Shown piece by piece: positions 18,144-27,730 of a DNA stretch of 39,396 nt. This stretch comes from Psychrobacter sp. FME13. GTDB lineage: Bacteria; Pseudomonadota; Gammaproteobacteria; Pseudomonadales; Moraxellaceae. Made by a program: the position numbers and the translations under genes. Position 1 is the stretch's first letter; each line of letters opens with the position of its first letter. A model generated the notes under the pieces. The model ran no database searches. It saw nothing but the letters and a program-made list of their open reading frames with translations, and had not been told where the DNA came from. Location: assembly GCF_014861395.1 (NCBI RefSeq), contig NZ_RRYV01000018.1:1-39396 (forward strand), given 5' to 3'.

Positions 18144-19679
18144 TTACTGCTCTTCGACACCCATCATATCGACTGGAGTATCAGCAACTATTTGAACTCT
18201 TCTTTTACCTGTCTTGGCTGTATCGTTTCGTTGCTCTTGTAGGTGGTCAAGATAGGCTTCATTGATCTGGCCGGTGATATAACAACCATTAAATACAGCA
18301 CAGTCAAAACCTTCAACTCTACTATGCTTGGTGTCTTTTACCGCATCAATCAAATCATCTAAATCTTGGAAAATCAGTCTATCAGCACCAATTATTTCAC
18401 GCACCTCTTCCACAGTATGGCCTGATGCAATCAGCTCACTGCGGACTGGCATATCAATACCATAAACGTTTGGATACTTAACTGGCGGCGCAGCACTAGC
18501 AAAAAATACTTTATTAGCACCAGCATCTCGAGCCATCTGGATAATTTCATGACAGGTCGTACCACGAACAATAGAGTCATCAACCAACAGTACGTTTTTA
18601 CCTCTAAATTCTAACGGTACCGCACTGAGTTTTTGGCGGACAGACTTTTTGCGTTGCTGCTGACCTGGCATGATAAACGTACGACCGATATAGCGGTTTT
18701 TCATAAACCCTTCACGGTATTTAACATTCATCTTGAGTGCTAATTCCATCGCTGATGTACGTGAGGTATCTGGGATAGGAATTACCACATCAATATCGTG
18801 ATTGTCACCCCACTCTGTCATGATTTTATCTGCTAGCTTTTCACCCATACGCAAGCGAGCTTTATAAACTGAAATATTATCCATGATTGAATCTGGACGA
18901 GCAAAATAGACATATTCAAAAATACAAGGAGTGTACTCTTTTGGCGCTACACACTGATGAGTATGTAGTTTATGATCCAAATCAATAAAGATAGCTTCGC
19001 CAGGTTTGACATCACGAATGATGCTGAACCCAGAACCTGTCAATGCCACTGACTCTGAAGCAACCATATATTCGGTGCCACCATTTGGTGCCATACGTTT
19101 ACCAAAAATGAGCGGGCGGATACCGTTTGGATCACGAAAAGCAAGTAAACCATGACCAGTAATGAGTGCAACAACACCATAAGCACCTTCAACGCGACCA
19201 TAAACTGCGGTTACAGCTTCAAAGATATCGGCAGGCGTTGCTTTGGTTTTGCCTAGATTTTGCATTTCATGAGCAAGGACATTTAGCAATACTTCAGAAT
19301 CTGAGTCAGTATTCAGATGACGGCGATCTTCGATGTATAAAGATTTGGCCAAGCTTTCAGCATTGGTCAAGTTACCATTATGTGCAAGCGTAATACCATA
19401 AGGTGAGTTAACATAAAATGGCTGAGCTTCAGCACTGCTAGAAGTACCCGCCGTTGGATAACGCACGTGACCAATACCGAACTTACCGACCAGTTTTATC
19501 ATATGGTGATTCAAGAAAACGTCACGAACCATACCATTTTCTTTACGTAGATAGAGTCGTCCATCCTGCAAAGTTACGATACCTGCCGCATCTTGTCCAC
19601 GATGCTGCAACATCGTTAAGCCATCATAAAGAATCTGATTGACTGGCTCATGAGCTGCAACCCCAACGACTCCACACAT
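18144..19679 (-). CDS. purF: PurF, amidophosphoribosyltransferase
   Basis: 511 residues, first committed step of purine synthesis: PRPP plus glutamine to 5-phosphoribosylamine. Cys2 becomes the N-terminal nucleophile of the Ntn glutaminase domain ([25 protein letters not shown]). The C-terminal phosphoribosyltransferase domain has the PRPP loop [13 protein letters not shown] (about 365-377). [12 protein letters not shown] and the GIDMP segment also match. AGGA lies seven bases before the ATG. cvpA is immediately upstream on the same strand, as in many proteobacteria, with a hairpin between them. Confidence 0.97.
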   Translation of the reverse strand: MCGVVGVAAHEPVNQILYDGLTMLQHRGQDAAGIVTLQDGRLYLRKENGMVRDVFLNHHMIKLVGKFGIGHVRYPTAGTSSSAEAQPFYVNSPYGITLAHNGNLTNAESLAKSLYIEDRRHLNTDSDSEVLLNVLAHEMQNLGKTKATPADIFEAVTAVYGRVEGAYGVVALITGHGLLAFRDPNGIRPLIFGKRMAPNGGTEYMVASESVALTGSGFSIIRDVKPGEAIFIDLDHKLHTHQCVAPKEYTPCIFEYVYFARPDSIMDNISVYKARLRMGEKLADKIMTEWGDNHDIDVVIPIPDTSRTSAMELALKMNVKYREGFMKNRYIGRTFIMPGQQQRKKSVRQKLSAVPLEFRGKNVLLVDDSIVRGTTCHEIIQMARDAGANKVFFASAAPPVKYPNVYGIDMPVRSELIASGHTVEEVREIIGADRLIFQDLDDLIDAVKDTKHSRVEGFDCAVFNGCYITGQINEAYLDHLQEQRNDTAKTGKRRVQIVADTPVDMMGVEEQ

Positions 19680-19842
19680 AGTTATATCCTATTTTTACCC
19701 ATACATTAGTATTAGTACTACATAGTGGCAAGGTTTTTAGCAACACACTGTCAAAAATGTGCGCTATCACTTGCCGCCGACCTGATAAAATTTACTAAAT
19801 ATTTAACAACTACTTATCTTTTTGGCTGTCAAAAAACAAGTA

Positions 19843-19871
19843 TCCATAAATCATAGTGAATGATTTATGGA
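19843..19871 (-). terminator. Hairpin between cvpA and purF, possible partial terminator or attenuator
   Basis: TCCATAAATCA pairs perfectly with TGATTTATGGA over 11 bp, loop 7. Read on the minus strand, TACTTGTTTTTTGAC follows. The stem is AT-rich and the T-run begins about five bases away, so it may act weakly or not at all. Confidence 0.4.
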
Positions 19872-19910
19872 GCTTAACTGCGACCAAAAATTATTTTTTC
19901 AAGAACTATC

Positions 19911-20408
19911 TTATGACTGATTAACTTGATCCCAAGCCATACCAAGCACATCTGAAACCAATGCCTTACCCATCGGTGCGTAAGGCATTAGTTCGGGCGC
20001 CAATATTGAGGTTTGCCATTGCGGCATCTGTACCAATAACGGTGCACTCACACTCAAAACAACTAAGACCATCAATACGTTTTTGGCGGCACCAAGAACA
20101 CCACCTGCCATCTTATCAATGATTTCTAGACGTAACGTTTTGAGTACGCCCGAAAATACAAACGCGACTAAGTGCATGATTGCTAATATAACAATCACTA
20201 CCAATACAAACGCCATGGCCATTTGTAAAACGGGGCTTTGTACAATACCAGATAGCTGAGGTGAAAACACGCCTGCCAAACGTGTCGCAGCGATAAGCGC
20301 AACCAACCAACCAACTAAACCTATCGCCGTCTTAATCAATCCCGCCTGAAAGCCGCGCCATAAGCCAACTAAGACAACAATAGCAATCACAATATCTAGA
20401 CCACTCAT
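19911..20408 (-). CDS. cvpA: CvpA-family inner-membrane protein
   Basis: 165 residues with four hydrophobic segments. The family's N terminus is present: LDIVIAIVVLVGLWRGFQAGLIKTA, with GLWRGF typical. CvpA was named for colicin V production in E. coli and is needed for full envelope or bile tolerance in some enterics; its biochemical role is not known. It lies upstream of purF on the same strand (231 bp gap) and downstream of pyrD (120 bp). Confidence 0.88.
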   Translation of the reverse strand: MSGLDIVIAIVVLVGLWRGFQAGLIKTAIGLVGWLVALIAATRLAGVFSPQLSGIVQSPVLQMAMAFVLVVIVILAIMHLVAFVFSGVLKTLRLEIIDKMAGGVLGAAKNVLMVLVVLSVSAPLLVQMPQWQTSILAPELMPYAPMGKALVSDVLGMAWDQVNQS

Positions 20409-20473
20409 GTTTTGTGCCTCATACCCTATTTATTTTTATCAAGTGTTTACTTAAATCGTATGACAAGGTAATT

Positions 20474-20506
20474 TTTTGGTTATTCAAATAATTTTGGTTA
20501 TTCAAA
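20474..20506. repeat. Short tandem duplication upstream of cvpA
   Basis: TTTTGGTTATTCAAA occurs at 20474-20488 and again at 20492-20506, period 18. It looks like a local slippage duplication between pyrD and cvpA. Confidence 0.6.
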
Positions 20507-20528
20507 CGATAATGCCTTAGCGAGTCGC

Positions 20529-21563
20529 TTAGCTCTCCATAGCATCGTAATAGCCGCCGATTGCCTGAATACAAGACTGTACCAAGCCAGGTCCTCGATA
20601 AATTAGACCTGTATAAAGCTGTACCAAGTCTGCACCTGCTTCAATTTTCTTAACCGCTTTGACACCACTATCAATACCACCAACACCTATCAACGCAACT
20701 TTACCATCTAACTGATCAGAAAACTGTTGTAAAATCTGCGTACTAATATGGCTCACAGGACGACCAGATAGGCCACCCGCTTGATCTCCATCGCGTAAAT
20801 CCTCTACACCAACGCGACCCAAAGTCGTATTTGTCGCAATCAAACCATCAATCTCAAAATCTATCAGCTGCTGTGAGATATAGTCTACTTGTAACGGCTC
20901 TAAATCAGGAGCAACTTTCAGTACCAATGGTACATAAAAACCATACTCAGTCGCCAATTGGCTATGACGATTTTTGATGGTATCTAAAAGCTGAGTCAAT
21001 GCTTCGCCACTCTGTAAGTCACGTAAATTTTTAGTATTTGGCGAAGAGATGTTAACAGTAATATAGGAGGCATGCGGATAGGCACGCTCTAAGCAATAAA
21101 CGTAGTCATCAGCTGCCTGCTCTACTGGCGTATCAGCATTCTTACCAATATTAATACCGATATTACCTTTATACTTGCAACGTTTAACATTTTCGATCAG
21201 GTAATCGACACCTTGATTATTAAAACCCATACGGTTAATAATGGCATCTGCCTGTTTTATTCTAAACAATCTTGGCTTATCGTTACCTATCTGAGGCCTT
21301 GGGGTAACCGTACCCACTTCTATAAAACCAAAACCCAGCTCAGCCAACGCATCAATATAGTCGCCATTTTTGTCCAGTCCCGCAGCTAAACCAACTGGGT
21401 TGGCAAACTGCAACCCCATGCAGTCTGTTGGCTGCATCGACTGGCCATACACCAAACCTAAAACACGTGCTGTATGAGCTTTATCCAGTAAAGACAAGGT
21501 CATCTCGTGGGCGTGTTCGGGATCCATCTTAAACAAAAAAGGACGAAGTAAGGCATAAGACAT
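20529..21563 (-). CDS. pyrD: PyrD, quinone-dependent dihydroorotate dehydrogenase (class 2)
   Basis: 344 residues. It oxidises dihydroorotate to orotate and passes electrons via FMN to quinone, at the inner membrane. Class 2 features are visible: the N-terminal amphipathic helix region ([19 protein letters not shown]), [38 protein letters not shown], the catalytic serine in [11 protein letters not shown], and the FMN site [10 protein letters not shown] with [13 protein letters not shown] near the end. The length matches the family (E. coli 336). It probably heads a loose minus-strand group with cvpA and purF, all nucleotide-related. Confidence 0.97.
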   Translation of the reverse strand: MSYALLRPFLFKMDPEHAHEMTLSLLDKAHTARVLGLVYGQSMQPTDCMGLQFANPVGLAAGLDKNGDYIDALAELGFGFIEVGTVTPRPQIGNDKPRLFRIKQADAIINRMGFNNQGVDYLIENVKRCKYKGNIGINIGKNADTPVEQAADDYVYCLERAYPHASYITVNISSPNTKNLRDLQSGEALTQLLDTIKNRHSQLATEYGFYVPLVLKVAPDLEPLQVDYISQQLIDFEIDGLIATNTTLGRVGVEDLRDGDQAGGLSGRPVSHISTQILQQFSDQLDGKVALIGVGGIDSGVKAVKKIEAGADLVQLYTGLIYRGPGLVQSCIQAIGGYYDAMES

Positions 21564-21721
21564 AGTAATGACAGACCCTGCTAAAAAGAAATAGTGAGTG
21601 GAAAGTGCGAATAAAATCGAGCGCTGCGATTATATCAGCTTAACAGAAATAAGAGCAAAGTTTCATGCGGAAAATTTCATGAAACGGTAGCATCTATAGA
21701 TGAATGGCAAAACAAGGGTTA

Positions 21722-22252
21722 TTAAGGCACAGGACGACTATCAGTCAATGCTATCCAGCCACGAACAATACGATATAGATGCCAAATAAAAGTAAATGTC
21801 ATAATCAGCAAACCAAATCCAGCCAATAGCAATGAACCAATAGCGGTATGGCTACTATCAGCTAAAATACTGACACCAAAGCCACCCAAGGCAAATGTTA
21901 TGATGACTATACCGATTACAAACCAAACGACACTGTACCAAAAAGTCTTAATCTGCCAATCAAAATGCGTCGCCAACCAAGTGCCATCAGCGTCATGACG
22001 CTTGGCATAGTTCATCACAATTGGCAAAACCCAAAGCAGCCCTGCTGTAAAATAGCTGACCACATATAAAAAATAAGTAATGTGGTTATAAGTGGTGAGA
22101 GAACTGCGCTTATCAGCGCTCATATTATCATTCACATTGTTACTCGTCATATTATGATGTCTTTGCGGTAGAGGTTCATAATTATCATTATCAGCAGTAT
22201 TCGTCTGTGTACGAAGCCGCTCATCCCTGTTGTGATTAGGAAAGTCATTCAT
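21722..22252 (-). CDS. COG3671-like small membrane protein
   Basis: 176 residues. The first 50 are hydrophilic and rich in Asn and Asp. Three hydrophobic segments follow (about 55-78, 103-127, 137-158). HITYFLYVVSYFTAGLLWVLP, NYAKRHDADGTWLATHFDWQIKTFW and the closing LYRIVRGWIALTDSRPVP are the marks of the conserved membrane protein family COG3671 (DUF4870-like). No function is known. The N-terminal tail is longer than in most relatives as I recall them. MITE A lies directly upstream of it on the minus strand. Confidence 0.72.
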   Translation of the reverse strand: MNDFPNHNRDERLRTQTNTADNDNYEPLPQRHHNMTSNNVNDNMSADKRSSLTTYNHITYFLYVVSYFTAGLLWVLPIVMNYAKRHDADGTWLATHFDWQIKTFWYSVVWFVIGIVIITFALGGFGVSILADSSHTAIGSLLLAGFGLLIMTFTFIWHLYRIVRGWIALTDSRPVP

Positions 22253-22419
22253 TGTAAAACCCTATATGTGGCAGTGGCTAATAATTACTTAATTGTGCCA
22301 AACCGACCGTTTTTCAATAAGGTTATCTCCAGCAGGTACAGCAAACAAGCGATAGAATATACTTAAATCCAATACAATATATATTTTAAAGTATGAGCGA
22401 TAGTCCTAAGCAACGATTA

Positions 22420-22684
22420 GGGTCTGTTGAACATTCAAATGTGGTACTGGCAGTGACTATTTTTTAGACAATATGCAGTGAAATTTTTGAGACCTAGTCA
22501 TTCTAGGTTAAACAATTTCGCCATATATTGGCAAAAAATAGCACTGCCCTGAAAGGCTGAGGCTAAAATCACCCCAAACGTTGTTGCAATCCTAGCCAAG
22601 GTCTCGACATTATCGTCGACTTGCGCCTAGTTTGGTGCAATTTTAGCGATCAGCAGTCCTAATATTTGAATGTTCAACAGACCC
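22420..22684 (-). mobile_element. Family 1 MITE, copy A (265 bp)
   Basis: Terminal inverted repeats begin GGGTCTGTTGAACATTCA and end with its complement TGAATGTTCAACAGACCC. TA is duplicated on each side (22418-22419, 22685-22686). The sequence matches copy B (31820-32084) in reverse complement, with the same length. There is no ORF inside. Two internal hairpins are seen: 22449-22548 (GGCAGTG... with ...CACTGCC, central CCTAG/CTAGG) and 22556-22654 (GCTGA/TCAGC and GCTAAAAT/ATTTTAGC). The TA duplication suits an IS630- or IS5/IS427-type transposase, none of which is in this window. Confidence 0.88.
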
Positions 22685-23142
22685 TAATAAGGTTGATCTG
22701 GTACAAAACGGTCAACCTCCTTTGCCATACCAGCCATCACAAAATCCATCTCAAATACCCTTGCTTCTGCTAAAGAAAACGACTCGGGATAATCACCCGT
22801 TAGCAAGCCAGCAATATAAGCAACGATAGACATGTGACACACAACAACCAAACATTCAGCATCAATATTGCCAATATCTATCAGTGCCTGTCGCGCATCA
22901 TCAGCAGGCGTGATATTGTCCTGCACAACCGACGACACGGTTTGCGCGCGTAACTGAAACTCCGCTAATGTTTGTTGTGCTCTGTCATAAGGACTGACAA
23001 CGAAATAATCAGGGCTGTAATAAGTCGTCACATACTCTGCCGTCTGTGCCACTTGCTGTCGACCAAAATCAGTCAACTGGCGAGCACTATCAGGACGTGA
23101 CTCATCTTCTGCTTGACCATGACGTACTAATATAATTTTCAT
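22684..23142 (-). CDS. sixA: SixA-type phosphohistidine phosphatase
   Basis: 152 residues of the histidine phosphatase superfamily. The N-terminal LVRHGQAED carries the catalytic RHG, and the second histidine is in VVVCHMSIVAYIAGLLTG. SPYDRAQQTL and ESFSLAEARVFEMD match SixA. E. coli SixA removes phosphate from His on the ArcB HPt domain and on NPr; the partner here is unknown. It follows gpsA by 84 bp on the same strand. Its TAG stop is made of the TA duplicated by MITE A and the first G of that element. Removing the MITE would give TAA at the same codon, so the protein was not changed. Confidence 0.88.
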   Translation of the reverse strand: MKIILVRHGQAEDESRPDSARQLTDFGRQQVAQTAEYVTTYYSPDYFVVSPYDRAQQTLAEFQLRAQTVSSVVQDNITPADDARQALIDIGNIDAECLVVVCHMSIVAYIAGLLTGDYPESFSLAEARVFEMDFVMAGMAKEVDRFVPDQPY

Positions 23143-23226
23143 ACGCTTCCTTACTGCACTATCATTATGATGTTATGCTCAGAATAACCCACCTAAAAAC
23201 AGTGCCTTAATTTAATATACAGTGCT

Positions 23227-24516
23227 TTACTGACCATCAGTATTACCACTTATATCTTCATCGCTCGACGTCTTCATTTGTTCAGTCAATGCTGCATTGC
23301 TATGATCATGCGCCATCACAAACTCAACGTCACTTCGGAACCCTGCTTCCATGAGATGTAACGCTACACCTAATGCTGCTTTGTCTTCGTAGATGACGGC
23401 GTAAAGCGCATGAGTAATAGGCATATAAATACCTTGCTTAGTGGCTTTCTCATGCACTTGCTGAATGGTATTAACCCCTTCGGCTGTCTGGCCCAGTTTT
23501 TTGACTGCTGCATCAATACTCATACCCCGACCGAGCATATTGCCCACGCGGTAGTTGCGACTCAGCTCTGAGCTACAAGTGGCATACAGATCGCCGACGC
23601 CTGACAATCCTAAAAACGTGAGTGGATTGGCACCTGCTTCCACACCAAAACGACTCATTTCTGCCAAACCACGGGTCAATATCATGGCCTTGGTGTTTTC
23701 GCCGACATCGTACGCCGCTGCCATACCCATCGCAATTGCATAGATGTTTTTGAGTGCACCGCCTAGCTCTACGCCTTTGACATCATCACTGGCAAACACT
23801 CGAAAGAACGCACTGTGTAGTGCAGCCTGAACAGCATGGCGCAAAGGCTCAGATTCACTAGCGATAACTGTCGCCGACGGCATGTTTTTCATGATTTCTA
23901 TCGCTAGGTTCGGCCCTGACATGACACCGAAATTCACTTCTGGCAATACATCTTTAATAATGTCACTCATCATTGCAAAGGTGTCTTTTTCCATCCCTTT
24001 GGTTAATGACACAATCGACTGTCCACTGATAAATGGCGCGATATTTTTTAAGGTCTCTCGGAATGCCAAACCTGGCACTGCAATAAAGATAATGTCTTTG
24101 TCTTTGACCGATGCTGCCAAATCATGACTATACTTTAAGCGATCATCCAGCTTATAACCTGGCAAGTATTTTTTATTGGTCTGAGTTTTTGCCATTGCTT
24201 TTACGGTGCGCTTATTACGCACCCATAGCGTGGTATCACAACCGTTTCGTGCGGCTAAGTTTGCCATTGCCGTACCAAAACTACCACCGCCCAAAAATGC
24301 CAAACGCAGCTTGGTAGGATTGCTATGAATCTCTGCCATATTTTTTGCGACTGCTGCCTCTACTGCACTAGGATTTAGCTTCTTACGGCCAATACCTGAT
24401 TTGGCCGCACGCTCGATAATACCTGCCAACAGACTGTTTTGCTTTTCAGGCGTATGGTTATCGGTGGCGCTGTTATCGTTAGTGGTTTTTTTATTGCTAT
24501 CATTAGAACTGGTCAT
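23227..24516 (-). CDS. gpsA: GpsA, NAD(P)-dependent glycerol-3-phosphate dehydrogenase, with N-terminal extension
   Basis: 429 residues against about 335-340 for the family. The Rossmann motif LAFLGGGSFGTAMANLAARNG begins only at about residue 72. The first 70 residues are Asn/Thr/Lys-rich, then a helix-like stretch (LLAGIIERAAKSGIGRKK). The core has SLTKGME, GPNLAIEI, the catalytic lysine in ELGGALKNIYAIAMG and GLSGVGDLYATCSS. It makes glycerol-3-phosphate from dihydroxyacetone phosphate for phospholipids. No alternative ATG with a good ribosome binding site is obvious just before the core. sixA follows at 84 bp. Confidence 0.95.
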   Translation of the reverse strand: MTSSNDSNKKTTNDNSATDNHTPEKQNSLLAGIIERAAKSGIGRKKLNPSAVEAAVAKNMAEIHSNPTKLRLAFLGGGSFGTAMANLAARNGCDTTLWVRNKRTVKAMAKTQTNKKYLPGYKLDDRLKYSHDLAASVKDKDIIFIAVPGLAFRETLKNIAPFISGQSIVSLTKGMEKDTFAMMSDIIKDVLPEVNFGVMSGPNLAIEIMKNMPSATVIASESEPLRHAVQAALHSAFFRVFASDDVKGVELGGALKNIYAIAMGMAAAYDVGENTKAMILTRGLAEMSRFGVEAGANPLTFLGLSGVGDLYATCSSELSRNYRVGNMLGRGMSIDAAVKKLGQTAEGVNTIQQVHEKATKQGIYMPITHALYAVIYEDKAALGVALHLMEAGFRSDVEFVMAHDHSNAALTEQMKTSSDEDISGNTDGQ

Positions 24517-24641
24517 ATTCTTGTATCCGTGTTGACTGGCCGATCATTAATAGAACTTGTCATGGCTTGGGTATTTTTAGCTGCTGAGACTGACTGTCTA
24601 TTTAAATGATAACGTTATTAAACAAAAAGTACTCAAAGGCA

Positions 24642-25286
24642 TTATGACTCAAACCTTACTAATGGCTCAATATCAGTTGCTTTACGTGTGGCTTCATCTG
24701 CAGGACTGGTACCAGTATAAACAAAGGCCGTTACATAATCATTTGAGCCAACATCAAAATAGGCTTTCACCGCTGGTTCGTTACACAATAGACCAGTACG
24801 CCATACGGTACTATATCCTTGCGCTTTAAGAGCCAAAATAAGATTTTGTACAGCAGCACCAGTACTGAGTATTTGCTCAAAAGGCGGAACTTTTTGGTGC
24901 GCTTGCATTTTAGTGACTACTGTAATAATCATTGGCGCACGCAACGGTATATTAACAGTTTTTTCAATGTCTTTTTCAGACAACACCTCTCCTTCTTGTA
25001 TCGCTTTTTCTTGGGCCGCTCGAGCCAATACACGACCCAATTCATGACGCGCATCACCTTGTGTCACAACAAAACGCCAGGGCTGTAGCTTCTTATGATC
25101 TGGTGCTGTGGTCGCACATTCAATCGCTGTTTTAACTTGTGCATAAGTGGGTGCTGGTGCATCCAGATTACCCATACTGCGTCTTGAGTTGATCCAGCCA
25201 ATCATTTCTTCACTAGTAATCGGCATACTGTCAGTGGTCACGTCTTTGATAGACAGTTTTTTATCATTGTTGTCTGATGTAGTCAT
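24642..25286 (-). CDS. YdjA-type NAD(P)H nitroreductase family protein
   Basis: 214 residues, FMN-dependent nitroreductase fold. The beginning of the core, INSRRSMGNLDAPAPTYAQVKTAIECATTAPDHKKLQPWRF, contains the RRS FMN-phosphate site and the APDHKKLQPWRF segment of the YdjA group. LSTGAAVQNLILALKAQGYSTVWRTG is the conserved second FMN/dimer region. The C terminus is FVYTGTSPAD. Physiological substrate unknown for this group. It lies 46 bp downstream of zapE and 125 bp upstream of gpsA on the same strand, so it may be co-transcribed. Confidence 0.88.
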   Translation of the reverse strand: MTTSDNNDKKLSIKDVTTDSMPITSEEMIGWINSRRSMGNLDAPAPTYAQVKTAIECATTAPDHKKLQPWRFVVTQGDARHELGRVLARAAQEKAIQEGEVLSEKDIEKTVNIPLRAPMIITVVTKMQAHQKVPPFEQILSTGAAVQNLILALKAQGYSTVWRTGLLCNEPAVKAYFDVGSNDYVTAFVYTGTSPADEATRKATDIEPLVRFES

Positions 25287-25332
25287 TGCTACTCCTTATT
25301 TGTTATTATTTTTTATTCAAAAACTGCTATTT

Positions 25333-26475
25333 TTATGTTGGATCAACTTCGACACGATGCTCCATTCGCAAATAATCTTCTGACTGCATTTCAAGCAAGC
25401 GCGAACGTGTACGCTCAATCTCAAATGCCAGCTTCTGTCCTTGATACAACTCCAAAATGGATTGCTCTGCGCGTACCAAGAGTTTTACGCGGCGATCATA
25501 AAATTCATCGACTAGATAAATAAAGCGACGCGTTGGATCACGGTAAGTATCATCCTCTAATGCAGGCACAGCATTAACCAATACGGTGCTGAACTGTTTA
25601 GCGATTTCGATAAAGTCAGATGCTGAACGTGGCTCCATGCACAAGTGACGGAAATCACAAAATAGAATATCTTCGGTACGAGCATTGATTTTTATTTCTC
25701 GTCCATTAATAGTAATTGGCTCATTACTGATTTTTTGGTTATTAGACAAACTGGCAAAACGGTTAGCTAACCAATGGTGATTGGCTTTGGTCATCGGCGA
25801 TTTGTATAGCTCCGCCTGCTGTAATACACGCAAACGATAATCAATACCAGAGTCGATGTTCATCACCACCGTATGGCTTTCAACTTCAGCAATCGCTGGT
25901 AAAAAACGGTCGCGGTGTATGCCATCTTTATACAGTCCTGCCGGCTCGATATTCGAGGTCGCGACTAGCGTAATACCACGGTTGAAAAGCATGGTGAACA
26001 AATCACCCAAAATCATGGCGTCAGAAACGTTAGACACAAAAAATTCATCAAAACAAATGATGGTCGCCTCTTCATAGATAATATCTGCCACTTTTTCTAA
26101 AGGGTCGCTCTCACCTTTTAGCTTGTGTAGCTCTTGATGTACGCGCTGCATAAAATGGTGGAAATGCAGGCGCATCTTGCGATCAAGAGTCAATGAATCA
26201 TAAAACATGTCCATCATCCATGTTTTACCTCGACCTACCCCGCCCCACATATACAAGCCTTTTGGTGCTGTAGGCTTGGACTTTAAAAAGCTAAAAAACC
26301 CTTTCTTTGGTGGCGCAGTATTGACGAGCTGATGATACATCTCATCCAGATAACTCATGGCCTGAAATTGTTGCTCATCTCGAGTAAAATCATCGGTACT
26401 GACGGCTTGCTCGTAACGTTGTAATGGAGATAAACTCATAATACGACTCATCATTAGGCTAGAGCGTATCATCAA
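25333..26475 (-). CDS. zapE: ZapE (AFG1-like) cell-division ATPase
   Basis: 380 residues in the longest frame. The P-loop is MWGGVGRGKTWMMDMF (Walker A at about 78-85) and Walker B is ATIICFDEFFVSNVSDA. Further AFG1 marks are LFNRGITLVATSNIEPAGLYKDGIHRDRFLPAI and the C-terminal IYLVDEFYDRRVKLLV. ZapE binds FtsZ in E. coli and is needed for division under stress. The start is uncertain: MSLSPLQRYEQAV (ATG ending at 26439) resembles the family's beginning better, but neither it nor the first ATG has a clear ribosome binding site. A decayed MITE lies just upstream. Confidence 0.92.
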   Translation of the reverse strand: MMIRSSLMMSRIMSLSPLQRYEQAVSTDDFTRDEQQFQAMSYLDEMYHQLVNTAPPKKGFFSFLKSKPTAPKGLYMWGGVGRGKTWMMDMFYDSLTLDRKMRLHFHHFMQRVHQELHKLKGESDPLEKVADIIYEEATIICFDEFFVSNVSDAMILGDLFTMLFNRGITLVATSNIEPAGLYKDGIHRDRFLPAIAEVESHTVVMNIDSGIDYRLRVLQQAELYKSPMTKANHHWLANRFASLSNNQKISNEPITINGREIKINARTEDILFCDFRHLCMEPRSASDFIEIAKQFSTVLVNAVPALEDDTYRDPTRRFIYLVDEFYDRRVKLLVRAEQSILELYQGQKLAFEIERTRSRLLEMQSEDYLRMEHRVEVDPT

Positions 26476-26498
26476 TTAGCACATGAATACATTTAGTG

Positions 26499-26631
26499 GT
26501 CTTAAAATGGCTAAATTTTGCTAAACATCGTTAGAAATTTTGTCAATATGTTCATATTAACGGCAATTTCTGCCTTGTTTATCTACAATTTTTCTCATTT
26601 TAAGCCTCACGATCTAATTGATGACACACCC
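26499..26631. repeat. Decayed family 2 MITE
   Basis: TTAAAATGGCTAAATTTTGC and the later TGCCTTGTTTATCTACAATTTTTCTCATTTT follow the interior of the element at 36676-36845, and GATGACACACCC-TA keeps its right tip. The left tip is lost. The central part still folds (GAAATTTTGTCAATATG against ATATTAACGGCAATTTC). Confidence 0.65.
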
Positions 26632-26710
26632 TAAATAAATATTAAAATAATAGATAAATTTTACAGGACTACATTCAAGTAAAATCCTTACATGCTGTAA
26701 AGTAAAATTC

Positions 26711-27358
26711 TTAAATGCTATGCTTTTCTAACAAACCTTTCAATTCTGACAAACGTCCATGAAAAAAGTGACCAGCGCCATCTACAACGCTAACAGCTAT
26801 ACCCAATCGTTCAGCGAATGCCTGCATATTGTCAGGGTCGATGACTTCATCTGCATTGCCATAAATCTCAAAAGTTTTGTCAGTTGGTAAACTCAGGTCA
26901 CTGCTGTCATTTTTTTCGATCGATGGCGCGATAAGTGCGATTCTCGATACTTCAAAATCGCTTAGTCCCCATACATGAGAGGCTTCGATCACTTGCTCAG
27001 CCACACGTGCTGTCACATAACCGCCAAAAGAAAAACCACCAAGCCATAATTTTCGGGCGTTGGTCTGTTCCGCGATCCATTGTAGCACGGTCATTGCATC
27101 AACTATCTCGCCTTCAGCATAATCATGCTCACCCGTTGACTGTCCTACACCGCGAAAGTTGAAACGTACCACATGCATACCATTGTCACGGGCAAAACGG
27201 TACATGGTCGTGACTACTTTATTATTCATCGTTCCGTCAAATAGCGGATTGGGATGGCAAAGCAGAGCCACTGTATCAGTATTCGGATCGTTAGGGTTGC
27301 CTTGTTGCCATAGTGCATCAACTTCGAGCACGCCAGCAGGAGCGGGAATCAATTGCAT
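26711..27358 (-). CDS. Alpha/beta hydrolase (COG2945-like)
   Basis: 215 residues, a compact alpha/beta hydrolase. The oxyanion-region HPNPLFDGTMNNKVV (about 35-49) and RFNFRGVGQSTGEHDYAEGE are the marks of the COG2945 group. The nucleophile is the serine of GGFSFGGYVTARVAE, Asp is likely in YGNADEVIDPD, and the terminal His in GAGHFFHG. Substrate unknown; ester or acyl bond cleavage is expected. It stands alone on the minus strand, 235 bp from zapE with a decayed MITE between them. Confidence 0.85.
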   Translation of the reverse strand: MQLIPAPAGVLEVDALWQQGNPNDPNTDTVALLCHPNPLFDGTMNNKVVTTMYRFARDNGMHVVRFNFRGVGQSTGEHDYAEGEIVDAMTVLQWIAEQTNARKLWLGGFSFGGYVTARVAEQVIEASHVWGLSDFEVSRIALIAPSIEKNDSSDLSLPTDKTFEIYGNADEVIDPDNMQAFAERLGIAVSVVDGAGHFFHGRLSELKGLLEKHSI

Positions 27359-27730
27359 AACATTACTTAATAATTGAGAATGAATAGATCAATTATCCTA
27401 GATATGGTTTTTATTTCAAGTGATTTGCTGTGTACAAACATAGATTTTTTGAAATTCTAGCGATTGATAAATGAATGCCATCCTATAAGTATCAGTAATC
27501 TCAGTAGGTTTTGATATCTGTCGTATCAAAAGATAAGGGGTGTATGTAATATCACTGTAATATAGCAAACAAGAACTGCCTAGACAGACAAACGATGAAT
27601 AGGTTAAATTTATGACAGTTGTTGAGTAGCATACTAGTTATTGAGTAGTACATTAGCTTGATGTGATGCTCATACAATGTCTACTTAAAATTGATACTTA
27701 TGTTCGACTGACAGGGATTGAAAACCACTT
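27359..27730. other. 372-bp divergent intergenic region
   Basis: It holds the promoters of the hydrolase (minus) and lipoprotein (plus) genes. One perfect 8-bp inverted repeat, TTTTGATA at 27509-27516 and TATCAAAA at 27524-27531, is seen. No ORF or RNA was recognised. Confidence 0.5.

Noticed and set aside
24819-25088. 89-codon plus-strand ORF antisense to the nitroreductase
   Set aside because: Fully inside a well-conserved gene on the other strand and shows no family features.
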